Positions 34,487 through 45,665 of a DNA stretch of 62,439 nt are shown here, piece after piece. The notes under the pieces were generated by a model that did no database searches, had not been told where the DNA came from, and saw nothing but the letters and a program-made list of their open reading frames with translations. Location of the stretch: the NCBI GenBank assembly GCA_023666425.1, contig JAMPCA010000010.1, positions 1-62,439 on the forward strand, given 5' to 3'. Position numbers and translations under genes: made by a program. Every line of letters begins with the position of its first letter. Positions within the stretch are counted from its first letter, which is position 1. Origin of the DNA: Muribaculaceae bacterium (GTDB lineage Bacteria > Bacillota > Clostridia > Lachnospirales > Lachnospiraceae).

Positions 34487-35740
34487 ATGAAAACAGTGGG
34501 AATCATCGCAGAATACAATCCGTTTCACAACGGGCATCGCTATCAAATCGAAAAAGTGCGGAAGGAAACCGGCGCGGACTATATCGTCATTGCCATGAGC
34601 GGCGACTTCCTCCAGAGGGGAACGCCGGCCATTCTGGACAAGCACACCCGGGCAAAAATGGCGCTTTGCGCCGGGGCGGATCTGGTGCTGGAGCTGCCCG
34701 TGGCCTACGCCACCGGATCTGCGGAATACTTTGCCGCAGGCGGTATTTCCCTCCTCGGTGCAACGGCTGTCACCGATACCGTCTGCTACGGCGTGGAATC
34801 GCATTCCCCCGCGCTTCTGGCGGAGCTTGCCGCCGTCCTTGCCCACCCCTCCCAAAAGTTTGAGGCATATCTTGCCTCCCTCATAAAAAAGGGCAGGACT
34901 TACCCGCAGGCGAGGCAGGAGGCGCTTTTGGCGGAACTTCCACAGTATCCAAAAACCGGGCTTTCCGCCTTGCTTTCCACCCCCAACAACCTTCTTTCGC
35001 TGGAGTACGAAAAGGCCATTATAAACTGGAATGAAAAAGGACTTCCGCCCCTGCAGGGGCTTGGAATCCTGCGGGTGGGCGACGGCTATCACGAGAGCGA
35101 AATCCATTCCTCCTGCGCCTCCGCCACCGCGATCCGTCGACTGCTGGAGAGCACACAGGGCGAAATTTCCAGCGTCTCCGGCGAACTGGCTCCCCTGCTG
35201 CCAGCGCACAGCCTTTCTCTGCTTACAGAGGCCGCAGAGTCCCGTCTGCTCCTGAATGCCGACGATTTTTCCGGCGCCCTCTATGCCCGCCTCCTCTCGG
35301 AGCGGACATGCGGCTTCACGAAATACGCCGACTGCACGGAGGCGCTGTCGCACCGCCTCTGCAGCCATCTGCAGGAATTCGTTTCCTTCTCACAGTTTGC
35401 CTCGCTCCTAAAGACCAGAGAGGTGACCCGCACGCGGATCAACCGGGTGCTCACCCACATCTTACTTGGCATCCAAAAGGAGGACTGCATGCAGCCTGTC
35501 TCCTATCTGAGGGTTCTCGGATTCAACCGCCGCGCCGAGCCCCTTCTGTCTGAAATCAGCAAAAAAGCATCCGCTCCCCTCCTGACGAAGGTCGCAGATG
35601 CCTGTCATATTCTGTCTGTACACGCTATGGACGCACTTCAAAAAGATATTGACGCGGCGGATCTCTACCGGGGAATCGCCCGCATCAAAAGCGGAAAAAT
35701 CCTCGGCAACGAGTACAACACGCCTATCATAATTCCATGA
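34487..35740 (+). CDS. tmcAL: tRNA(Met) cytidine acetate ligase
   Basis: 417 residues with the TmcAL (YlbM) signature: GIIAEYNPFHNGHRYQI with the nucleotidyltransferase HxGH-like motif NGHRY, MSGDFLQRGTPAILDKHTRA, and the ELPVAYATGSAEYFAAGG segment. The enzyme activates acetate with ATP and makes N4-acetylcytidine at the wobble position of elongator tRNA-Met. AAGGGG lies 7 bases before the ATG at 34487; the upstream frame from 34388 is untranslated leader. Its end overlaps the convergent aroB by 14 bases. Confidence 0.93.
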   Translation: MKTVGIIAEYNPFHNGHRYQIEKVRKETGADYIVIAMSGDFLQRGTPAILDKHTRAKMALCAGADLVLELPVAYATGSAEYFAAGGISLLGATAVTDTVCYGVESHSPALLAELAAVLAHPSQKFEAYLASLIKKGRTYPQARQEALLAELPQYPKTGLSALLSTPNNLLSLEYEKAIINWNEKGLPPLQGLGILRVGDGYHESEIHSSCASATAIRRLLESTQGEISSVSGELAPLLPAHSLSLLTEAAESRLLLNADDFSGALYARLLSERTCGFTKYADCTEALSHRLCSHLQEFVSFSQFASLLKTREVTRTRINRVLTHILLGIQKEDCMQPVSYLRVLGFNRRAEPLLSEISKKASAPLLTKVADACHILSVHAMDALQKDIDAADLYRGIARIKSGKILGNEYNTPIIIP

Positions 35741-36839
35741 TAATCTCCCGCGCCAGCTCCTCCTCAATGGGCTTTGCGTACACGCCGGGCGCAAATTCCA
35801 TCACGTCCCCGATTCCCTTCTGGAGCACAAAGCGCAGCCTGCCGTCCCGCACCTTTTTGTCGGTATAGAGCTTTTTGACAAGAACCTCCCGGTCGATGTA
35901 GCCCGGAATCTCTGTGGGGAGCCCGGTGCGCTTGTATAATGCCGTCACCCTTGCGGCCTCCTCCTCCGACATATAGCCCAGTCTCGCAGACAAAAGCACC
36001 TGCGCCGCCATACCGATGGAGACTGCCTCCCCGTGGAGCAGACGGTAATCGCTGACCGTCTCAATGGCGCGCCCCACCGTATGGCCGAGATTTAAGATTT
36101 CCCTCAGCCCGCTCTCCCTCTCGTCCTTTGTCACCACCGAGTACTTGATCTTACAGTTGTTCTCCGCAATGTATTCGCAGGCAAACCTCTGAAAATTCAG
36201 GATATCCTCCAGATTCTCCTCGATAAACGCAAACATATCATAGCTCGCCAGACAGGCGTGCTTGATCGTCTCGCCCATCCCGCTGACAATCTCCCTCTGG
36301 GGCAGCGTCTTCCATGTGTCAATATCAATATACACCTTTTTCGGCTGGTTGAAAATTCCAATCAGGTTGGTCGCCAGCGGCGTATCCACGGCGGTCTTGC
36401 CCCCCACAGAAGCATCCGCCGCCGCCAGAAGCGTCGTGGCATAGTTGACAAAAGGCACGCCCCGTCCAAAGGTTCCGGCCAAAAAACCCGCCAGATCCGT
36501 GACCACACCGCCGCCCACCGCGACGACCGCACAGTCCCTGCGGTAGCCCTTCTCCAGCATGGCGTCCTCGATGCGCGCCTTCGTCTGTCTGGTCTTGGAT
36601 TTCTCCCCTGCGGGAAACACGAACAGATCCACCTTAAAGCCCGCCTGCACCAGTCTCTCACAGAGCGGCCTTGCATACAGGTCGCGAACGTTGTTATCGG
36701 TGATGACCGCGAGTTTTTTCACTGTCCCGACAAGCCCGGTCTCAAAATCCCCGATCAGACGGTCCATCAGGCCGTAGCCGATCTCAATCTCGTAGCTGTC
36801 GTCCACCACTTTTTTTAAATCTACATTAAATATACTCAC
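35727..36839 (-). CDS. aroB: 3-dehydroquinate synthase
   Basis: 370 residues, normal length. AVVAVGGGVVTDLAGFLAGT binds NAD, ATTLLAAADASVGGKTAVD gives the active-site Asp and Lys, GETIKHACL and LNLGHTVGRAIE supply Lys and metal-binding His, and LHGEAVSIGMA the last His. It converts DAHP to 3-dehydroquinate in the shikimate pathway. After GGKTAV the usual N-H-P-x-G-K-N reads D-T-P-L-A-T-N, losing a Lys, so activity is probable but not certain. Other aro genes are not nearby; it closes a run with glnS, a DUF2225 gene and rnhA. Confidence 0.88.
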   Translation of the reverse strand: MSIFNVDLKKVVDDSYEIEIGYGLMDRLIGDFETGLVGTVKKLAVITDNNVRDLYARPLCERLVQAGFKVDLFVFPAGEKSKTRQTKARIEDAMLEKGYRRDCAVVAVGGGVVTDLAGFLAGTFGRGVPFVNYATTLLAAADASVGGKTAVDTPLATNLIGIFNQPKKVYIDIDTWKTLPQREIVSGMGETIKHACLASYDMFAFIEENLEDILNFQRFACEYIAENNCKIKYSVVTKDERESGLREILNLGHTVGRAIETVSDYRLLHGEAVSIGMAAQVLLSARLGYMSEEEAARVTALYKRTGLPTEIPGYIDREVLVKKLYTDKKVRDGRLRFVLQKGIGDVMEFAPGVYAKPIEEELAREIIMEL

Positions 36840-36856
36840 GCCGCACCTCTCCCGTC

Positions 36857-37507
36857 TTATCTTTTGGATTCGATTCCTACCGCTTCCTTCGCCAGACGGT
36901 CCGCCTCCTCGTTGCCCTCTATGCCGGCGTGCCCCTTCACCTTAACAAAGGAAATGGCAAGCTTCTTTCGAATGCCCTGCACAAAATCGTAATATTCTTT
37001 TGTTCCCCGCTTATTGCGCTTCCATGCCCCGGTGGCCCACATCTCGATGCCCATATAGTCGTAGTAGATCGTAAGCGCCTTCATGCCGAGCTCCAATGCC
37101 TTTTCCATGGCGGCCATGCTGCCTGCCACCTCTCCGGCTACATTGCGCATACCGGCAAGCTCCGGGTCTTTTCCGCATCCCTGCAGCACATATCGCCTGC
37201 CGTCCGACACCAGAAAGCCGCCGTAGCCGTACACCCTGCTCTTGTCATTGTAGGAGCCGTCCACAAATGCATAGTCCGTCCCCGCGTCTCCCGCCGGGAC
37301 AGCCTCTGTGTCCGGGGCAGCTGCAACGGCATCTCGCCCGGCGTCCTCCAATGCAGCAGGTGAAACAAAGGCCGCCGCCTCCGCCTGCGTGGGAAAGCTC
37401 TTATAGACCGCCCCCGGAAAACCGTGCACCTGATTTCTGCACTCCTCCCATGTCCGGTAGACGCCCGGCGTCTTTCCCTTTCTGACCGCATAATATTTTT
37501 CTGCCAT
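36857..37507 (-). CDS. rnhA: Ribonuclease H1 with viroplasmin domain
   Basis: 216 residues. The N-terminal 50 (YYAVRKGKTPGVYRTWEECR, NQVHGFPGAVYKSFPTQAEA) form the caulimovirus viroplasmin/hybrid-binding domain; an Ala/Asp-rich linker follows. The RNase H domain has the D-E-D-D set in AFVDGSYN, VAGEVAGS, IYYDYMGIE and GNEEADRLA. It degrades RNA in RNA:DNA hybrids. It lies 17 bases before aroB and 6 bases after the DUF2225 gene. Confidence 0.93.
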   Translation of the reverse strand: MAEKYYAVRKGKTPGVYRTWEECRNQVHGFPGAVYKSFPTQAEAAAFVSPAALEDAGRDAVAAAPDTEAVPAGDAGTDYAFVDGSYNDKSRVYGYGGFLVSDGRRYVLQGCGKDPELAGMRNVAGEVAGSMAAMEKALELGMKALTIYYDYMGIEMWATGAWKRNKRGTKEYYDFVQGIRKKLAISFVKVKGHAGIEGNEEADRLAKEAVGIESKR

Positions 37508-37513
37508 GAGCCA

Positions 37514-38386
37514 TTATCCGCGCAGCTTGGCAACAATCTCTTCTTTTAGATTCAACGCCCGGTCCTTCACCACGGAGCTTGCCGTCCGGGATACCAGAAT
37601 CGTGGATACCAGCTTGGAGGCTACATCGTACTTCTCCAGCTTGTAGGACATTCCCGCCAGCAGGATATTGACCGTGTGCTCATCCATGCCGCACATGGGG
37701 AAATTCTCCGATGCCACCGCCTTGATAAACTCGTCGTACGCCTGCACATAGAACGCGTCCTCCTGCTCCCTTGCGCTCACATACTCCTCGCTGCCGGACT
37801 CTCCCTTTGCCTCCAGCTCCTCCGCAAGCCCCCGGTTGAGCCACGCCAGCTTAAGAAGAATATACGCCCGCTCGCTGGTCTTTGCCTTTTTGACCACCGC
37901 ATTAAACAGCGCAAGCTGGTAACGGCCGATCGCCTCCTCGTATGTAAGCGGCTTTACCGGAGCCTTCGGATCTGCCGGCGCCTCCGGCTTAAACTTGCTC
38001 CTGACCTCTTTTTCAATCAGCTTGATCTGTCCCGGAGATACATGCTCATAATATCTGTACATTGCGGTGTAGCCGCATTTCGGACAGGACGCCACGTCAT
38101 ACTTGTTCGTGTCGATATACTGAAACCTCGGACGCAGGTCAAAATCCGGCGGCAGCCTCTTCACCCGCCCGGTCTTGACAGAGGGGGACTTATAGGTCGT
38201 ATCACAGACCGGACAGCGCATGGACTTAGGAAGAAGGAACTCCTCCTCCTTCGGCTGCTCCTTCTCCTTTTCCGGCTCCTTTTTCACCGGCTCCTGCGCC
38301 TTCGCCTCGTGCTTTTCCTCCTCCATGAGACTGTCCATATCGACCTGTCCCAGTCCAAATTTTTCTAATCCTGATAATATTCCCAT
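37514..38386 (-). CDS. DUF2225 family protein
   Basis: 290 residues. A charged, low-complexity region (about 20-60) rich in Glu and Lys precedes a zinc-binding part: CPVCDTTY and CPKCGYTAMYRYYEHVSPGQ provide four Cys. The C-terminal half is helical with TPR-like character (ALFNAVVKKAKTSERAYILL). DUF2225 proteins are widespread in Firmicutes and of unknown function. An ATG at 38386 with AGGTGG upstream is preferred over a GTG at 38395. Co-transcribed with glnS and rnhA. Confidence 0.85.
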   Translation of the reverse strand: MGILSGLEKFGLGQVDMDSLMEEEKHEAKAQEPVKKEPEKEKEQPKEEEFLLPKSMRCPVCDTTYKSPSVKTGRVKRLPPDFDLRPRFQYIDTNKYDVASCPKCGYTAMYRYYEHVSPGQIKLIEKEVRSKFKPEAPADPKAPVKPLTYEEAIGRYQLALFNAVVKKAKTSERAYILLKLAWLNRGLAEELEAKGESGSEEYVSAREQEDAFYVQAYDEFIKAVASENFPMCGMDEHTVNILLAGMSYKLEKYDVASKLVSTILVSRTASSVVKDRALNLKEEIVAKLRG

Positions 38387-38400
38387 ACTTCCCACCTATC

Positions 38401-40071
38401 CTACTTTTCTAATTTAAATGAACTCTTTAATGAAACAATGCGGTTAAATACCGGCTTTCCCGGCAGCGAATCCTTACAGTCCGCACAGAAGAATCCCTGC
38501 CGCACAAACTGGAAGCTCTCGTATCCTTTTGCCTCCGCCAGTGCCGGCTCGACAAAAGCCTCCCTCACGGTCAGCGAATTCGGATTCAGGTTCAGGCTTC
38601 CATCCTCATTGTACACCCCCAGCTCCTCGTTGACAATGTTTTCATAGAGACGCACAACGGCGGACTTTTTGTATTCTGCGGACACCCAGTGGATCGTGCC
38701 CCTGACCTTACGGCCGTCCGGACTGTTGCCGCCCCTGCTTGCGGGGTCATAAGTACAGTGGATCAAAACGACATTTCCGTCCTCATCCTTCTCGCAGCCG
38801 GTGCAGGTCACAAGGTAGGCGTTCATCAGCCGCACCTCGTTGCCCGGGAACATCCGGAAATACTTCCTCGGCGGCTCCTCCATGAAATCCTCCCGCTCAA
38901 TGTAAAGCTCCCTGGTAAAGGGTACCGTCCGGCTTCCCAGTCCGGGGTTCTCCAGATTATTTTCCACCGTCAGCTGCTCCGTCTGTCCCCCGGGATAATT
39001 GTCGATCACCACCCGCACCGGGTCAAGCACCGCCATCATCCTCGGCCTCTTAAGCTTTAGATCCTCCCGGATGCAGTACTCGAGCATCCCGTAATCCACC
39101 GAGCTGTTCGCCTTCGAGACGCCGCACAGCTCAACAAAGCGCTGGATCGACTCCGGCGTGTAGCCCCTCCGGCGGAGCGCCGCAATCGACACCAGCCTTG
39201 GATCGTCCCAGCCGTCTACGATTTTTGTCTCCACCAGCTTTTTGATGTAACGCTTGCCGGTGACCACATTGGTCAGGTACAGCTTGGCAAACTCAATCTG
39301 CTTCGGCGTGCCATTCTCCCGGCTCCGGTAGCCCAGCTCCGTCACCACCCAGTCGTACAGTGGTCTGTGATCCTCAAACTCCAGCGTGCAGATCGAGTGG
39401 GTGACTCCCTCGATGGCGTCCTCGATCGGGTGGGCAAAATCATACATCGGATAGATGCACCATTTGTCCCCGGTGTTGTGGTGCGTCATGCGGGCAACAC
39501 GGTAAAGCACCGGATCGCGCATATTGATGTTCGAGCTCGCCATATCGATGCGCGCCCTGAGCACTTTGCTGCCGTCCTCAAATCTGCCGTCCCGCATATC
39601 CGTAAAGAGCGCCAGATTCTCCTCCACGCTCCTTTTTGCCCCGGGATCCTCCTTCCCCGGCTCCGTCAGCGTACCCCGGTACTCCCGAATCTCCTCCGCG
39701 CTGAGATCCGACACATAGGCCTTTCCCTTCCTGATCAGCGCGACTGCCGCCTCATACATCTGGTCAAAATAGTCGGATGCGAATAAAAGCTTATCCCACC
39801 GTGCACCGAGCCACTGCACATCCTCCCGGATGGACTCCACGAACTCCGTCTTTTCCTTCGTGGGATTCGTGTCGTCGAAGCGGAGGTTGAACTGTCCTCC
39901 ATACTTCTTTGCCAGCCCATAGTTGAGCAGAATGGACTTTGCGTGCCCGATGTGCAGATAGCCGTTCGGCTCCGGCGGAAAACGGGTCGTCACCGTCTCA
40001 CAGCAGCCCTCCGCCAGATCCTTCTCGATGATCTGCTCAATAAAATTCCTGGAAACCGTTTCTTTTTCCAT
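38401..40071 (-). CDS. glnS: Glutaminyl-tRNA synthetase
   Basis: 556 residues, class [21 protein letters not shown] carries the HIGH motif; the KMSKS position is degenerate ([13 protein letters not shown]), as the loop is variable in this family. [20 protein letters not shown] and the C-terminal anticodon-binding beta barrels ([23 protein letters not shown]) are typical. It charges tRNA-Gln directly. A rhomboid-like gene lies 94 bases upstream in the same direction. Confidence 0.95.
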   Translation of the reverse strand: MEKETVSRNFIEQIIEKDLAEGCCETVTTRFPPEPNGYLHIGHAKSILLNYGLAKKYGGQFNLRFDDTNPTKEKTEFVESIREDVQWLGARWDKLLFASDYFDQMYEAAVALIRKGKAYVSDLSAEEIREYRGTLTEPGKEDPGAKRSVEENLALFTDMRDGRFEDGSKVLRARIDMASSNINMRDPVLYRVARMTHHNTGDKWCIYPMYDFAHPIEDAIEGVTHSICTLEFEDHRPLYDWVVTELGYRSRENGTPKQIEFAKLYLTNVVTGKRYIKKLVETKIVDGWDDPRLVSIAALRRRGYTPESIQRFVELCGVSKANSSVDYGMLEYCIREDLKLKRPRMMAVLDPVRVVIDNYPGGQTEQLTVENNLENPGLGSRTVPFTRELYIEREDFMEEPPRKYFRMFPGNEVRLMNAYLVTCTGCEKDEDGNVVLIHCTYDPASRGGNSPDGRKVRGTIHWVSAEYKKSAVVRLYENIVNEELGVYNEDGSLNLNPNSLTVREAFVEPALAEAKGYESFQFVRQGFFCADCKDSLPGKPVFNRIVSLKSSFKLEK

Positions 40072-40165
40072 AACCAGTACTCTCCTTATCTACCTTCCCA
40101 TGTTATCACACCCAAAAATTTCCGTCAAATTCTTTCTGATCTGCGTTCATTCCAGGCGATACGCC

Positions 40166-41041
40166 TCACAGAAGATGCCTGTGTGAGAACAGATGCTCCT
40201 CACAGTACTCCACGTTGCCGCTGCACTTCGAACAATAGCGGAAGACCATATTGGGCGCATCCTTCTCCGTCCGTCCGCAGACCGCACACTTGTGCCTCGT
40301 GATCTCCGCGCCCGGGCGGGGCGGGGTAAACTGAGCCTGAAACTCCCGCTGCCTCTTTTTGTGCTTCCAGTCCGGCCTGACCTTTGCGAACCAGAAAAAC
40401 AAAAACATGCTTCCGATTGCCAGCACAATCTGGGCGCTGAAGTATAAACCGTACATGATCCCTGTCATGCCCGGGGATATGGTCTGTCCAAATTCAAAGA
40501 GGCTGTATACCGTATACCCCAGATAGAGCAGCTCAAAGAGCAGCATCCACTTCATCTTGAGCGGCAGCACAAAGTAGATGCGCACCTCCCCCTCTGGCAT
40601 ACAGATTGCGACCGCCAGAGTTACGGATAACAGGATATAGTAGGTGGTCAGATATATCGAAAGTCCATCGCCGAGAAACGCCCATGAGATCCCATAAATC
40701 AGAAGCCCTCCGAGATCGCTGAGCAGGATTCCCTGTATCAGAAACACATTCATGCGGAAGGTTCCCAAAAAGGTCTCCAGGGATTTCCCCCACAGAATTG
40801 TAAACAGCAGGAACAAAATATCAAGAAAATTAAAGGATACCACAGGCACAAACACCCATGTCACCAGCCTCCAGATCTGTCCGTGCAAGATATAATACGG
40901 TGAAAACGACAGAAAATCTATCAGATCCGGGAGAATCAGATTTCCAAACATGCCGATGACAATGGCCGCCACAAAATAGTTACACAGGTTCGGAACTGCA
41001 TACCGCCAAAGCTTTTTTTCCAGTTTATTCATCCAGTTCAT
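40166..41041 (-). CDS. Rhomboid-like integral membrane protein
   Basis: 291 residues with about six membrane helices (25-240) and a cytoplasmic C-terminal zinc-ribbon-like tail (CAVCGRTEKDAPNMVFRYCS, KCSGNVEYCEEH). The fold pattern (HGQIWRLVTWVFVP, then FLLFTILWGKSLETFLG) resembles rhomboids, but the catalytic GxSG serine is not found where expected, so it is probably a pseudoprotease of rhomboid fold. The ATG at 41041 has GAGG 8 bases upstream. Confidence 0.75.
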   Translation of the reverse strand: MNWMNKLEKKLWRYAVPNLCNYFVAAIVIGMFGNLILPDLIDFLSFSPYYILHGQIWRLVTWVFVPVVSFNFLDILFLLFTILWGKSLETFLGTFRMNVFLIQGILLSDLGGLLIYGISWAFLGDGLSIYLTTYYILLSVTLAVAICMPEGEVRIYFVLPLKMKWMLLFELLYLGYTVYSLFEFGQTISPGMTGIMYGLYFSAQIVLAIGSMFLFFWFAKVRPDWKHKKRQREFQAQFTPPRPGAEITRHKCAVCGRTEKDAPNMVFRYCSKCSGNVEYCEEHLFSHRHLL

Positions 41042-41191
41042 AGTACCTACCTCTTTCTCCAGCTCACGCACAATGGTTCAATGTCTTATTATACTTTTTA
41101 TGCAGGCGGATTGTCAACGCTCCAGAATATTCTTTATGTATTATTTCTAGTTTTTTGCCGGGAGTTTACGAATTCTTTATACTTTGGCCGA

Positions 41192-41220
41192 TTGTATTTT
41201 GTCGGTCACTGTCGTATAAT
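41192..41220 (+). promoter_or_regulatory. Promoter of activase gene with overlapping inverted repeat
   Basis: TTGTAT (41192-41197), 17 bases, TATAAT (41215-41220). An imperfect inverted repeat, GGCCGA (41186-41191) and TCGGTC (41202-41207), brackets the -35 and could be an operator for an unidentified repressor. Confidence 0.6.
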
Positions 41221-41273
41221 GTTGTGTGCTTAAAAATAAGGAAAAGCAAGAACATTTGGAGGTTGTACTCAGT

Positions 41274-44200
41274 ATGAATACAAAGAATTTATATAAACTC
41301 GGCATCGATATCGGCTCCACCACGGTCAAGGTGGCGGTCTTAGACGGGGCGGACACTCTGCTCTTTGCCGACTATGAGAGACACTTTGCCAACATTCAGG
41401 AGACGCTTGCGGCGCTGATCCAAAAAGCCATGGACGCTCTGGGAGAGCTGACCGTCGCTCCAATGATCACCGGCTCCGGCGGCCTGACACTGGCGAACCA
41501 CCTTGAGGTTCCCTTCGTGCAGGAGGTCATCTCCGTATCCACCGCCCTGCAGCAGTATGCGCCCCAGACAGACGTGGCCATCGAGCTCGGCGGCGAGGAT
41601 GCGAAAATCATCTACTTTGAGGGCGGCAATGTCGAGCAGCGCATGAACGGTATCTGCGCCGGGGGCACCGGCTCCTTCATCGACCAGATGGCGGCCTTAA
41701 TCCAGACGGACGCCTCCGGCCTCAACGAATATGCCAAAAACTATAAAGCGATCTACCCGATTGCCGCCCGCTGCGGTGTGTTCGCAAAGACCGATATCCA
41801 GCCCCTCATCAACGAGGGGGCGACGAGAGAGGATCTCTCCGCCTCCATCTTTCAGGCGGTGGTCAACCAGACCATCAGCGGCCTTGCCTGCGGCAAGCCG
41901 ATCCGGGGACATGTCGCGTTCTTAGGCGGCCCGCTCCACTTTCTCTCGGAGCTGAAAACCGCCTTTATCCGCACGCTGGCACTGGACGACGAGCACGCGA
42001 TCACCCCGGAGAATTCCCATCTCTTCGCGGCCATCGGCTCCGCACTCAACTATAAGGAGGATTCCGCCACCACGCTCGGAAATCTTTACCAAAAATTAAA
42101 TTCAGGTATAAAAATGGAGTTCGAGGTCGCCCGCATGGAACCTCTCTTCTCAGACAAAGCAGAGTATGAGGCCTTCACCAGACGGCATGGACAAAGCCAT
42201 GTGCAGACCGCAGACCTCTCCGGCTACGAGGGGAACTGCTACCTCGGCATCGACGCGGGCTCTACCACCACAAAGATTGCGCTGGTGAGCGAGTCCGGGG
42301 ATCTGCTGTATTCCTTCTACAGCAACAACAATGGAAGTCCCCTGGCCACCGCCATCGGCTCCATCCAGGAGATCTACTCCCTCCTTCCCAAAAAGGCGCG
42401 CATTGTCCGCTCCTGCTCCACAGGATATGGGGAAGCTTTATTAAAGGCAGCTTTAATGTTAGACGAGGGCGAGGTCGAAACTGTGGCGCACTATTACGCC
42501 GCCGCCTTCTTCGACCCGAAGGTGGACTGTATCTTAGACATCGGCGGACAGGACATGAAATGCATCAAGATCAAAAATCAGACCGTGGACAGCGTACAGC
42601 TCAACGAGGCCTGCTCCAGCGGCTGCGGCTCCTTCATTGAAACCTTCGCGAAATCCCTGAATTTTTCTGTGCAGGACTTTGCAAAGGAAGCGCTTTTTGC
42701 GGAGAATCCGATTGATCTGGGCACCCGCTGTACGGTATTTATGAATTCCAAGGTCAAGCAGGCACAGAAAGAGGGGGCAAGCGTGGCGGACATCTCCGCC
42801 GGACTCGCCTACTCCGTGATCAAGAATGCATTATTTAAAGTAATCAAGCTCTCCGATGCCAAAGATCTCGGGGAAAATATCGTGGTGCAGGGCGGTACCT
42901 TCTACAACGATGCCGTCCTTAGAAGCTTCGAAAAAATTGCGGGGGTATGTGCCACCCGCCCGGATATCGCCGGGATCATGGGGGCTTTCGGCGCAGCGCT
43001 GATCGCCAGAGAGCGCTACGAGGCGGATACGCCCACCACGATGCTCACCATTGAACAGATCAACGCCTTAAGCTACACCACGAAGCTGGCACGCTGCCAG
43101 GGATGTACCAACCACTGCCTTCTGACCATCAACAAATTTTCCGACAACAGACAGTACATTACCGGCAACCGCTGTGAGCGCGGACTCGGCAAAGAGAAGA
43201 ACAGGGAGAATATCCCGAACCTTTTCGAATACAAGAACCGGCGGCTTTTCGATTACGAACCCCTGTCCGCCGGGGAAGCCGCAAGAGGAACCGTGGGGAT
43301 TCCCCGGGTGCTGAACATGTACGAGAACTACCCGTTTTTTGCCACTTTCTTTAAGAAACTGGGCTTTCGGGTCGTGCTCTCCCCCCAGTCCACGCGCAAA
43401 ATCTATGAGCTGGGCATCGAGTCCATTCCCAGCGAATCCGAGTGCTACCCGGCAAAGCTGGCGCACGGGCATATCGCGTGGCTGATCCACCAGAACGTAG
43501 ACTTTATTTTCTATCCGGCGATCCCTTACGAGCGCAACGAGTTCCCGGATGCCAACAACCACTACAACTGCCCGATTGTCACCTCCTACTCGGAGAACAT
43601 CAAGAACAACGTGGACGAGATTACAAACGGCTCCGTGCGGTTTTTAAACCCCTTCATGGCATTCTCCAGCGAGGAGATCCTATCCCGCCAGCTCGTGGCC
43701 TGCTTTAAGGAAGAGTTCCACATTCCGGAGTCCGAGGTCAGGGATGCGGTATCCGAGGGCTGGAAGGAGCTTGCCGTCACACGCCTTGAGATGCAGCAGA
43801 AGGGCGAAGAAGTCTTAAAATACATGGAAGAGAACGGGCGCAGAGGCATCGTACTGGCGGGACGTCCCTACCATGTAGATCCGGAGATCAACCACGGCAT
43901 CCCGGAGCTTATCAACTCCTACGGCATCTGTGTGCTGACCGAGGATTCCATCTCCCACCTCGGGAACTTAGAGCGGCCGCTGATCGTCATGGATCAGTGG
44001 ATGTACCACAGCCGTCTCTACTCTGCCGCAAACTATGTGAAAACGAGGGACGATCTGGATCTGATCCAGCTCAACTCTTTCGGCTGCGGCCTTGACGCCG
44101 TGACTACGGACTGCGTGAGCGATATCCTGACAGACTCCGGCAAAATCTACACCTGTTTAAAAATCGACGAGGTCAACAATCTGGGAGCGGCGCGCATCCG

Positions 44201-45527
44201 CATCCGTTCCCTGCTCTCCGCGATCCGGGTCAAAGAAAAAAAACAGGAAAAGCGGACGGTAAAGCCCGCAAACTATGAGCGCGTGATCTTTACCGAAGAG
44301 ATGCGAAAAGAGAACTACACCATCATCTGTCCGCAGATGTCCCCGATCCACTTCGAGCTCCTGCTCCCGGCCTTCCGGGCGGCGGGCTACAATCTCGCGA
44401 TCCCGGATATCCCGGCACGGGAGTGCGTGGACGTCGGCCTGAAATTCGTAAACAACGACGCCTGCTACCCCTCCCTGATCGTGGTCGGGCAGATTATGAG
44501 CGCGATCATGTCCGGCGGGTATGACATGACAAAAACGGCGATACTGATCTCCCAGACCGGAGGCGGCTGCCGCGCCACCAACTATATCGGCTTTATCCGG
44601 CGGGCGCTGATCAAGGCAGGATACCCGGATGTTCCGGTCATCTCCATCAACATGGTGGGACTGGAGAAAAACCCGGGCTTTAAGCTCACGCCAAGCCTGA
44701 TTCAGCACGGGCTCTACGCGCTGGAGTTCGGAGATATCTTCATGCGCTGTCTTTACCGCGTGCGCCCCTACGAGGCCGTCAGGGGCTCTGCGAACGCCCT
44801 GCACGAGAAATGGAAAAAGCGGGTCATAGAGTTTGTCAGCAGCACAAAGCTCCTCTCGCACCGCAAATATAAGCAGATGTGCCGCCAGATCATCCGGGAC
44901 TTCGACCACCTTCCCATGACCGGTGAGAAAAAGCCGAGGGTCGGCGTCGTGGGCGAGATTCTGGTGAAGTTCCTGCCTGCCGCCAACAACGATATTGTCA
45001 ACCTCTTAGAGTCCGAAGGGGCGGAGGCCGTCGTGCCGGATCTGACGGACTTCCTGCTCTACTGTTGCTACAATCAGAATTTTAAAACGGACTATCTGGG
45101 AGCCTCAAAGCGTTCAAAGCGGATAAATAATATGCTGATTAAATTTTTCGAGTGGATGCGGAGCGCCGCCAGGGATGAACTGGTAAAGAGCAAACACTTT
45201 GAACCTACCGCATATATTGAAGATCTTGCAAGGGAGGCGGAGTCCATCGTCTCCTGCGGCAACCAGACCGGCGAAGGCTGGTTTTTGACCGGAGAGATGC
45301 TTGAGCTCATCCATCAGGGGGCGGGCAACATCGTCTGCGCACAGCCCTTCGCCTGTCTGCCGAACCACATTGTGGGCAAGGGCGTTATCAAGGAGCTCAG
45401 GCACGAGTATCCTGCGGCCAACATCGTAGCCATCGACTACGACCCCGGCGCCTCCGAGGTCAACCAGCTCAACCGCATTAAGCTCATGCTCTCCACCGCC
45501 CAAAAAAATCTGAGAAACCGGGCATAA
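41274..45527 (+). CDS. 2-hydroxyacyl-CoA dehydratase activase-type protein
   Basis: 1,417 residues. Two BcrAD/BadFG ATPase modules lie in tandem: [17 protein letters not shown] (about 8-24) with [11 protein letters not shown], and [15 protein letters not shown] (about 324) with [12 protein letters not shown], each with the Cys of the activator cluster region ([16 protein letters not shown]). A Cys-rich link ([10 protein letters not shown]) is followed by a DUF2229 domain ([17 protein letters not shown]) and a C-terminal HgdB-like part. Such large fused activases use ATP to drive one-electron transfer to a dehydratase or related reductase. No dehydratase subunits lie next to it, so the partner is unknown. 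GGAGG is 11 bases before the ATG. Confidence 0.9.
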   Translation: MNTKNLYKLGIDIGSTTVKVAVLDGADTLLFADYERHFANIQETLAALIQKAMDALGELTVAPMITGSGGLTLANHLEVPFVQEVISVSTALQQYAPQTDVAIELGGEDAKIIYFEGGNVEQRMNGICAGGTGSFIDQMAALIQTDASGLNEYAKNYKAIYPIAARCGVFAKTDIQPLINEGATREDLSASIFQAVVNQTISGLACGKPIRGHVAFLGGPLHFLSELKTAFIRTLALDDEHAITPENSHLFAAIGSALNYKEDSATTLGNLYQKLNSGIKMEFEVARMEPLFSDKAEYEAFTRRHGQSHVQTADLSGYEGNCYLGIDAGSTTTKIALVSESGDLLYSFYSNNNGSPLATAIGSIQEIYSLLPKKARIVRSCSTGYGEALLKAALMLDEGEVETVAHYYAAAFFDPKVDCILDIGGQDMKCIKIKNQTVDSVQLNEACSSGCGSFIETFAKSLNFSVQDFAKEALFAENPIDLGTRCTVFMNSKVKQAQKEGASVADISAGLAYSVIKNALFKVIKLSDAKDLGENIVVQGGTFYNDAVLRSFEKIAGVCATRPDIAGIMGAFGAALIARERYEADTPTTMLTIEQINALSYTTKLARCQGCTNHCLLTINKFSDNRQYITGNRCERGLGKEKNRENIPNLFEYKNRRLFDYEPLSAGEAARGTVGIPRVLNMYENYPFFATFFKKLGFRVVLSPQSTRKIYELGIESIPSESECYPAKLAHGHIAWLIHQNVDFIFYPAIPYERNEFPDANNHYNCPIVTSYSENIKNNVDEITNGSVRFLNPFMAFSSEEILSRQLVACFKEEFHIPESEVRDAVSEGWKELAVTRLEMQQKGEEVLKYMEENGRRGIVLAGRPYHVDPEINHGIPELINSYGICVLTEDSISHLGNLERPLIVMDQWMYHSRLYSAANYVKTRDDLDLIQLNSFGCGLDAVTTDCVSDILTDSGKIYTCLKIDEVNNLGAARIRIRSLLSAIRVKEKKQEKRTVKPANYERVIFTEEMRKENYTIICPQMSPIHFELLLPAFRAAGYNLAIPDIPARECVDVGLKFVNNDACYPSLIVVGQIMSAIMSGGYDMTKTAILISQTGGGCRATNYIGFIRRALIKAGYPDVPVISINMVGLEKNPGFKLTPSLIQHGLYALEFGDIFMRCLYRVRPYEAVRGSANALHEKWKKRVIEFVSSTKLLSHRKYKQMCRQIIRDFDHLPMTGEKKPRVGVVGEILVKFLPAANNDIVNLLESEGAEAVVPDLTDFLLYCCYNQNFKTDYLGASKRSKRINNMLIKFFEWMRSAARDELVKSKHFEPTAYIEDLAREAESIVSCGNQTGEGWFLTGEMLELIHQGAGNIVCAQPFACLPNHIVGKGVIKELRHEYPAANIVAIDYDPGASEVNQLNRIKLMLSTAQKNLRNRA

Positions 45528-45534
45528 AGCATCT

Positions 45535-45571
45535 GCCTCCATGGAATTTTGCCACCATGGAGGTTTTTTTT
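45535..45571 (+). terminator. Rho-independent terminator
   Basis: A 9-bp stem CCTCCATGG (45536-45544) with CCATGGAGG (45555-45563), followed by eight T, just after the activase gene. Confidence 0.92.
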
Positions 45572-45665
45572 GTCTCATTTCCATTTTTAGCAGATTTGAT
45601 ATATTCTTTTTCTGAGTATTTCAGAAACTACAGAAGCAATTACACACGAAAGGAAATGGAAAAAC

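Noticed and set aside
36857-40071. A shikimate or translation pathway operon
   Set aside because: aroB, rnhA, DUF2225 and glnS are closely spaced but functionally unrelated; it looks like a housekeeping run, not a pathway.
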